From positions 15,618,129-15,682,128 of the forward strand of contig NC_053134.1 of the NCBI RefSeq assembly GCF_010015445.1: 64,000 bases of DNA, written 5' to 3'. This stretch comes from Perca fluviatilis. Its lineage: Eukaryota > Chordata > Actinopteri > Perciformes > Percidae. The stretch's first letter is position 1. Each line of letters begins with the position of its first letter. Below are positions 53,761 to 61,600 of the stretch, piece by piece. Under the pieces are notes generated by a model. The model did no database searches and was not told the origin of the DNA. It worked only from the letters and a program-made list of their open reading frames with translations. A program made the translations under genes and the position numbers.

Positions 53761-55399
53761 TTATCACTTTATTCGACATACTATACTATGGCTTTATTAT
53801 CACTATATTTGACATACTATGCTATGGCTTTTTTATCACTTTTTTCGACATACCATACTATGGCTTTTTTATCACTTTATTCGACATACTATGCTATTGC
53901 TTTTTTATCACTTTTTTCGACATACTATACTATGGCCTTTTTATCACTTTATTCGACATACTATACTATGGCTTTTTTATCACTTTTTTCGACATACTAT
54001 AATATGGTCTTTTTATCACTTTATTCGACATACTATACTATGGCTTTTTTCGACATACTATATTTTTTTTTTATCACTTTCTTCGACATACTATAATATG
54101 GCTTTTTTATCACTTTATTCGACATACTATACTATGGCTTTATTATCACTATTTTGACATAATGATACAATGGCTTTTTGATCACTTTTTTCGACCATAA
54201 TATATGGCTTTTTTGACATACTATACTATGGCTTTTTATCACTTTCGACATACTATAATATGGCCTTTTATCACCTTTATCCATTACACTATACGCTTTT
54301 TTATCACTTTTTTCGACATACTATAATATGTCCTTTTTATCACTTTTTTCGACATACTATGCTATGGCTTTTTTGTCACTTTCTTCGACATACTATAATA
54401 TGGCTTTTTTTCACTTTTTTCGACATACTATACTATGGCCCTTTTATCACTTTTTTCGACATACTATACTATGGATTTTTTCGACATACTATACTATGGC
54501 TTTTTTCGACATACTATACTATGGCTTTTTTATCACTTTCTTCGACATACTATAATATTGCCTTTTTATCACTTTATTCGACATACTATACTATGGCTTT
54601 TTCATCACTTTTTTGACTTACTATACTATGGCCTTTTTATCACTTTATTCAACATGCTATACTATGGCTTTTTTCGACATATGATACTATGGCTTTTTTA
54701 TCACTTTATTCGACATACTATACTATGGCTTTTTTATCACTTTTTTCGACATACTATACTATGGCTCTTGATCACTTTTTTCGACATACTATACTTTGAC
54801 TTGTTGATCACTTTATTCAACATACTATACTATGGCTTTTTGATCACTTTATTCAAAATACTATACTATGGCTTTTTATCACTTTTTTCAACATACTATA
54901 CTATGGCTTTTTTCGACATAATATACTGTGAATTCTTTCACTTTTTTGACATACTATAATACGGCTTTTTTATCACTTTATTCGACATACTATGCTATGG
55001 CTTTTTTATCACTTTTTTCGACATACTATACTATGGCCTTTTTATCACTTTATTCGACATACTATACTATGGCTTTTTATCACTTTTTTCGACATACTAT
55101 ACTATGGCTTTTTTTGACATACTATACTATGGCTTTTTTATCACTTTCTTCGACATACTATAATATGGCCTCTTTATCACTTTATTCGACATACTATACT
55201 ATGGCTTTTTTATCACTTTTTTCGACATACTATAATATGGCTTTTTTATCACTTTTTTCAACATACTATACTATGGCTCTTGATCACTTTATTCAACATA
55301 CTATACTATGGCTTTTTGATCACTTCATTCAAAATACTATACTATGGCTTTTTTATCACTTTTTTCAACATACTATACTATGGCTTTTTCGACATAATA

Positions 55400-55690
55400 T
55401 ACTGTGAATTTTTTCACTTTTTTGACATACTATACTATCACTTTTTTCGATATACTATAATTTGGCTTTTTTCGACATAATATACTTTAGCGTTTTTATG
55501 TCTTTTTTCAACATACTATTCTATATTTATTCATCACTTTTTTCTTCATACTATACTATGACTTTTCGACATACTATTTTAAGGTTTTTTTCGACAAACT
55601 ATGGCTATTTTCAATTTTTTTCAAATTACTATATACTATGACTTTTTTCCCTTTTTTCGACACACTTTACAATGACTTTTTTTTTCAGAC
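55400..55690 (+). repeat. Degenerate right edge of the array
   Basis: The core motif fades through TACTATTCTATATTT, ACAAACTATGG and CACACTTTACAATGAC before unique sequence starts near 55690. Edge units of tandem arrays are expected to diverge because they are rarely homogenised. Confidence 0.7.
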
Positions 55691-56837
55691 AGTCACACCC
55701 ATGTTTCTTTTCCTCTGCTCTCCTTTTTCAAACACAGCTGCTTCTAATTACCTTGGTCCAACATACAATGTCCCAACCAATCAGCAAAACACATCACAAA
55801 TTCACAAAGTCATGCAAATAATAACTGTTAAAACATGCAACACATCAACCAATAAAACCAAATGTAATATACACAAACACTTATAAAATTCAAACAATAA
55901 CCAAAACGTGCAATGTTGCGATCTCGATCAAAAGATGCTTAAAGTCACATTATTACACATATCCACACAGTGTGCTGCAAACCACTCTATGAGAATAATG
56001 TCACCACCCGCTGTGTCGATGCATTTTATTTTGATAGTACAGCTGTAGTAGTTTAGTTTACATATGCATCCTTGATCAGATGAGTTAACTATATCTACTT
56101 TCTGATTTACAGTCGCAGCCCAAGATAGTGTACTGCTTCCTGCACATATCTAAGCCCAATATCAGACCCACCACAAATAAATCCACCACAATAAAGTAAT
56201 CTATTAGCAGCATTTCATGTTTTGCATGCACACAGTCCTGATTATGTTATGTTCAACTTTGCACCTTGCTCAGATGCACCTCACACAGGATCTTTTTATC
56301 ACATGGTGGAGTTTCGACTTGATCAGAAGTTCCTTTTCACCATAAATCTGACAAAGTCACAACGGCAAAACACTTGTTACGCATCTTCTGAAATGCAGCG
56401 ATTGAAAGAAACATGAGATTTCATGCTATACAAAAAAGCCCTGATGTCTAAGCCACAGAGACTTAAAGCATATAGCATGTTGCTGTTCATTGCCACAGAA
56501 GAACCACAGAGCATGGAGCAGGTGGCACCATGTATCACCATAACAGGCTCTTCAATGTCCTTCTCTGGAGGAATATTCCCTCACCTGCCTAGGAGGACTC
56601 ACCTTCGTGCATCTGCTGTGATTGTTTGTAAATGATGGCAGCATTGACTTTAGCCTCACATGGGATTTTCTGTGTCCAGGCAATTTGTTTGAAGGGAAGG
56701 AAGTAAAATGAGGGAATTGGCAGTAATGGAGGTGGAAACGGGAGAGATGAAAGCCTCCCACACAGAGACAACTGTACAGTATGCACGCAAGCTCGTTTTA
56801 AAACACAAACAAAAAGCACACAGACATAAAAAAGCCC
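55691..56837. other. Intergenic sequence between array and contactin 3' end
   Basis: AT-rich, apparently single-copy sequence. I see no exon, tRNA or recognisable element in it. Confidence 0.5.
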
Positions 56838-58599
56838 TTTATTATATTGTTCTGAAACACCATAACAGAAAATAATTGATATGCTTTTACAAACTGTACA
56901 GGGAATAAGCGATAGCAGAGAAACCTTAAGAGTATATACAATACTGCATACATTGCTGTGAAACAAAGAATACCCATCTATACAGAAAAGAAAAAAACAT
57001 TGTATAGTAAAACCTGTATTGTAAGATGATAAAATGGGTATGTAACAATTCAGATTACCAATAAAAAACACTATATTGGGTATGTGATGGACCAAATAAT
57101 ACTTAAATGGCACGTGTATATACTGCCACCTGCTGATTAAAATCACACATCACATTTATTTGCATGCTCTGAGAGAGCTCAACAAGTCAAGACGAGAATA
57201 AAAGAATGATTTAATTACTTCTTCGCCAATTAAAAATTAAACACTAGAAAATGTAAAACTAGAAGCCTAGGCAATATGAAATAATGTATTTTAAAAAGTA
57301 CTTCCTGAACACTAAATACTGGTTTATAGAAACAGCAGTAGTACCTTAAGGTGGATTACATATTTTCCAACATATAGGAAAGTTTCATGATTGCACTTGA
57401 GTTCGGAAAATGTTTAAAAGAATGTTTTGTTGTAAAGAAACACCTGTAGTTGGCTAATCAAAAATTAACGAAAACTCAACCAATGAGACAATATACAGTA
57501 GATTGTTGTACTCTGTTTAATGGTTTTGCAGCCTGAAATAAAGAAATTAGCATACATACATGCAGTATTCAGCAATCCAACCCTGGCCTCATCATTCAAA
57601 TATTAAATTTTCACTTTCAGAAAACATTTGTCTCAATAGGAAGTTGTCATCCAGGTTATATGGCTTTAATTGGTGCAGCTAGAACTCATAATTCACTTGT
57701 CTATGCACATGATTCTAATGAGGATGACCATTTAAATTAAGATTAAGCAAGCATTCTCTATACCTGTCACACAGCACCGTTGAAGATCTAGAAAACAAAT
57801 CTAAAAATAAGTGTACATGATTGTGAAGATTAGCTTGTTTAAAATGTGATATGCTGTGCTCCAAGAAAGAAAATGGAGTGACATATGTTCATTAAATCTA
57901 TACGCAGTCACACATCCTTCTCTGCTCATTTCAAACCAAAAAGTTATTATTATACAGTTCTTTACATATTAATTGCTTAAACATCTGAGAGATTTATAGT
58001 GCTTGTAAAATAACGTTTCCCCATTCTATGAGTTAAATTCTACTTTGGTACTGTGTGTTTAGTTAATTTCAACTCCAAACAGGATACAATGATTACAACA
58101 TAAAGAAAGTTGAATGATAGAAGAGGAACAGGACATAATGTAGCAGTGAAATAACTGCTGCTTTTCCATTCATTAAACAACTTTAAAGTAACATTTTTGT
58201 GAATGATTTTGTTTGGAACTGAACACAGTGTGTGCAGAGCTTAATCATATCCAACAATCACCATTTGTTGACATTTATTTTGGCTTTTGCTTTGAGATGA
58301 AAGCCTGGATTTGGCAGAGCACATTTCTAATCTTATTTACAGATATGGCCAAGGCAGGAGTCCTGCACAGTTCACTGCTGTGTTTTTCATTAACAGATGA
58401 AATCCATAAAAAGTCAGGGCCAACAACCAATGCTTTTTTTTGTGAAAAACAACTTCCTGTTTTGTGTTGCAACAGAACAGATGCATGATGTAGGATCTTA
58501 ACCAATGACAATCCATGTGGAGAGTGTTTGGAGGTGATCTCTTGTGTCCACACATTTACTTCCCAGAGTCTATTATATACATGTCACTTGTGGAAGGGC
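56838..58599 (-). other. cntn1: Probable 3' untranslated region of the contactin gene
   Basis: AT-rich sequence without gene-like ORFs or recognisable repeats follows the stop codon. Minus-strand AATAAA signals occur at 58274-58279, 57155-57160 and 56838-56843. The last is followed by a short T-rich stretch. Which signal is used cannot be told from sequence, so the far end given here is a guess. Confidence 0.35.
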
Positions 58600-58682
58600 T
58601 TACATTTCCAATCCCACAATGCACAGAGCCAGCAGCACCAAAGATGCCAGGCTTAGAGTTGGCGTGATCATTGATGCTTTAC
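58600..58682 (-). CDS. cntn1: Contactin terminal exon: GPI-anchor signal and stop
   Basis: Encodes GKASMITPTLSLASLVLLAL, then CIVGLEM and a TAA stop at 58600-58602. The short polar linker with small residues (G, A, S as possible omega sites) followed by an uncharged hydrophobic tail with no cytoplasmic segment is what a GPI transamidase substrate looks like. Acceptor CTGCTTCCTCAG. Confidence 0.9.
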
Positions 58683-61600
58683 CTGAGGAAGCAGAAACAA
58701 TATGAGATAAATCGAGCAAGAGGAGAAAAAGCATTTTTTTTATATTCATATTTTAGCCTTACCTTTAATGCTAATTTTCCTGATTGGGCCATCCCCACCT
58801 TCATAACGGCCGCGTACCATCAGCTCATAGTCTCCAAACTGAGGCATGGGGAAGTCCATGAAGTGCCAGCCAGTGACGTAGACTTTCCCATAGTAGTAGC
58901 CTGTCTTTCTGAACATCACCTTGAAATCAGAAAGCAGGGGAGATTTAGACTTAGATCTAGGTATTAATAGGCTTAATAGATAGCTTTACAACGTTTTCCA
59001 CACCCACCTTGTAGTACAGTGGGAAGGAAATATTGCCAAACCAGTCATACTGGATATGATCCCACCACACATACAACCACTGTCCTGTCCAGGTAACATA
59101 GCGCCACATCCTGGGAGGCTCTGGTGGTGCTGTAGACAAAACAAAATGATCCATTAAGACCACATCTATACAATAACTCTCATTGTAGGTGCTTAATGTG
59201 CATAGATTGTGAGTAATTGGTCTTACGTGGCCTCTTTGTGAACATCTCACAGTGTTCACCAGGGGGTCCGAGGCCGGCTCCATTGAAGGCACGGACCTCA
59301 ATGAGGTAGTGCGAGTCTGGCAGCATGTTCTCCAACCTGGTCTGGTTGACTGTGGCTGAAACAAATATACGGTTTGCTCCCGGCTCTGGATCATCATATT
59401 TCCTCCAGTATTTGACCTGGTTAGCAAGGAACAATTGATCAGATAACACTCTCTCTTAATCGTTGGATAAAGAGAGAGTGTTTCTGTACACTGCTAGGTA
59501 ACATTGACATCTCGGCCGAAAAACATTGAGAGTGTGCTGGAAAGAATTGTTACAATGAAAAACTGTTACAATACTTTTTAAGGGTAAAATGTTTAAGTGC
59601 TCATATTATGCTTTCTGGCTTTTTTCCTTTATTGTGTTATATACAGTATCTCACAAAAGTGAGTACACCCCTCACATTTTAGTAAATATTTTATTATATT
59701 TTAGTGTTAATGTGCTGTCCCCTCAAAATAACTCAACATACAGCCATTAATGTCTAAACCGCTGGCATCAAAAGTGAGTATACCCCTATGTTAAATTCCC
59801 ATAGAGGCAGGCAGATTTTTATTTTTAAAAGGCCAGTTATTTCATGGATCCAGGATACTATGCATCCCGATAAAGTTCCCTTCGGCCTTTGGAATTAAAA
59901 TAGCCCCACATCATCACATACCCTTCACCATTGGCATGGGTTACTTTCCATAAAATCATCTCTCAATGCAAATCAAACCAGCTATTAGGCTAACCGACAA
60001 AACCATGCCAATCTGCCAAGGGGTGTACTCACAAGCGGTTTAAACATTAATGGCTGTGTATTGAGTTATTTTGAGGGGACAGCACATTTACACTGTTATA
60101 CAAGTGATAGGTTGGATATTTCAGCCTACATGTTTCAAATGTATTTTATATCTTGTATGTAGGGTACTACACGAGAAGGTTAGTCTGGGGACAACCTTCA
60201 CACACAAGAATGTGTAGAATCTATTATGAGTTTGGGTACAACTTTCACACAGAGGAATCGGAGCCAGGAATGTGGGAATCTATTAGGAGCATCGGCCATA
60301 AAAGGTGTAGTTTAAGAGTAAAACTTGTGTGCTGAAATAGATGTCTCATGCTGTGTAAGCACAAAAAGAGTTTAAAAGGTATTCACTATGATGTACATGT
60401 GGTTCATCCTTGGGCAGACGTGTCTGTATGCTCATGGTTGTCCCAGTGTCATGAAAGTTTGTTCACTGTTTAAATAAAGCTGCACTTGATTTGTACTCTT
60501 CGGACTGGTCGTCATCTCTGAGGTCTCCCTACATCATTTCTGAGTCATCACCCGATATCAACAAGCTGTACACTTAATACTTTATATTGAAGCAAAGTGT
60601 CATTTCTTCAGTGTTGTCCCATTAAAAGATATAATAAATATTATATAATATAATTAATAAATATTTATTAAAATGTGAGGGGTGTACTCACTTTTGTGAG
60701 ATACTGTACCTTTTTTGTGCACATTATAGGTTTACAAAGTGAAAAAGCTCAAAGTCCACCCCAAAGAAACTTGTTTGTCCAAACAGCTCTATTGTAGTCC
60801 AGCCTTTACTTCTGTGACGAACGTGTGTCACTTTGTAACACACCTTATAATGCTCGCCTAGCTGCCTGCGTGACTCTCCCTCATACTCTGCTTCTGACTG
60901 GCTTGTTGTAGGTAAAGACCTAGCTACTGCGCATGTGTGACTCCCAACAAAGATGGAATAGAAGTGTGATGCCTCAAAATATGGTGTTTTTTGAAAAGGA
61001 AACCATGTAAACTGATATATTCTGATATAACCTCTAAATACAATATGTAACCTGAAAATGAGCATAATATGAGCACTTTAAGTCATTGGCTGTCCCTAAA
61101 CAGAAAAAATATCAGTTTATATTCTATTATAATTCTATTATAGTATGTCTAAACCATAAGTTAAGTTTGTTGTTAAGTTTTTGAGACAGAAATCTTCAGT
61201 ATGGAACTTGTAAAGTAAAAGCTCTGTACCTGGTATCCCTCAATGTACTGCTGCAGGCCTGTACCAGTGTCGACCACAGGCAACCACCAGACCAGAGCTT
61301 CAGTGGAGGACACCGGTCTGGCATAGACGTCTGTCGGAGACTCCACAGGTACTGGAGAAGTCAGACAAATGGATGAGAATAAGAAAAAAAGTTGGTCAAC
61401 TGAACTTTAAAGATATAGTGGGCAGTTTTTGTCTGCCCCATGTGGAATTCTAAGTAATGACAACAACACTGTTGCATCCACATGACGCAAGCCATCAGTG
61501 AACGTGCACCACCCCCACCCCTCCTCCACACAGTTGCTTGTAGCCAAGGAGTACACGGTACACATGATGGACTCTTTAGAAGAGGTAATTATCTTCACTT

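Larger units (their letters stand above)
20190..55690 (+). repeat. Giant AT-rich minisatellite array, 36-bp unit
   Basis: About 35.5 kb of tandem units with the core catactatactatgg followed by a T-rich spacer. A canonical unit is 39190-39225. Two main variants alternate: a spacer TTTTTTATCACTTTTTTCG and a spacer TTTATTATCACTATATTTG. A shortened 25-bp form drops 11 bp of spacer (example 38586-38610). Because 36 is a multiple of three and the unit lacks stops in all plus frames, long ORFs run through it (repeating FFITFFDILYYG, TYYTMAFLSLFS or RHTILWLFYHFF); each minus frame has a stop per unit. Both edges decay gradually. Larger blocks of 1.2-6.6 kb recur nearly identically. I consider it satellite DNA, not a gene. 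Confidence 0.95.
59595..61078. mobile_element. Outer miniature element of a three-level nest (contactin intron)
   Basis: The ends AAGTGCTCATATTATGC (left) and GAGCATAATATGAGCACTT (right) are inverted repeats, giving a non-coding element interrupted after about 50 bp by a second element (59644-60706). I could not identify a clean target duplication. It fills most of the longest contactin intron in the window. Confidence 0.65.

Noticed and set aside
20258..55480. Over a hundred plus-strand ORFs of 60-210 codons with FFITFFDILYYG-like repeats
   Set aside because: They are a by-product of a 36-bp stop-free unit; the same peptides appear in all three frames, change frame at every 25-bp unit, and have no gene context.
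20190..55690. CRISPR array or phage-type repeat system
   Set aside because: Units are directly adjacent with no unique spacers, there are no cas genes, and the surrounding gene is a vertebrate exon-intron gene.
20190..55690. Centromeric satellite
   Set aside because: The unit is short, the array is only about 35 kb, and an apparently normal gene lies next to it; nothing in the sequence shows centromere function.
56589..57146. 185-codon minus-strand ORF
   Set aside because: Low-complexity hydrophobic sequence with no recognisable motif; it overlaps the likely contactin 3' region and has no splice or start support.
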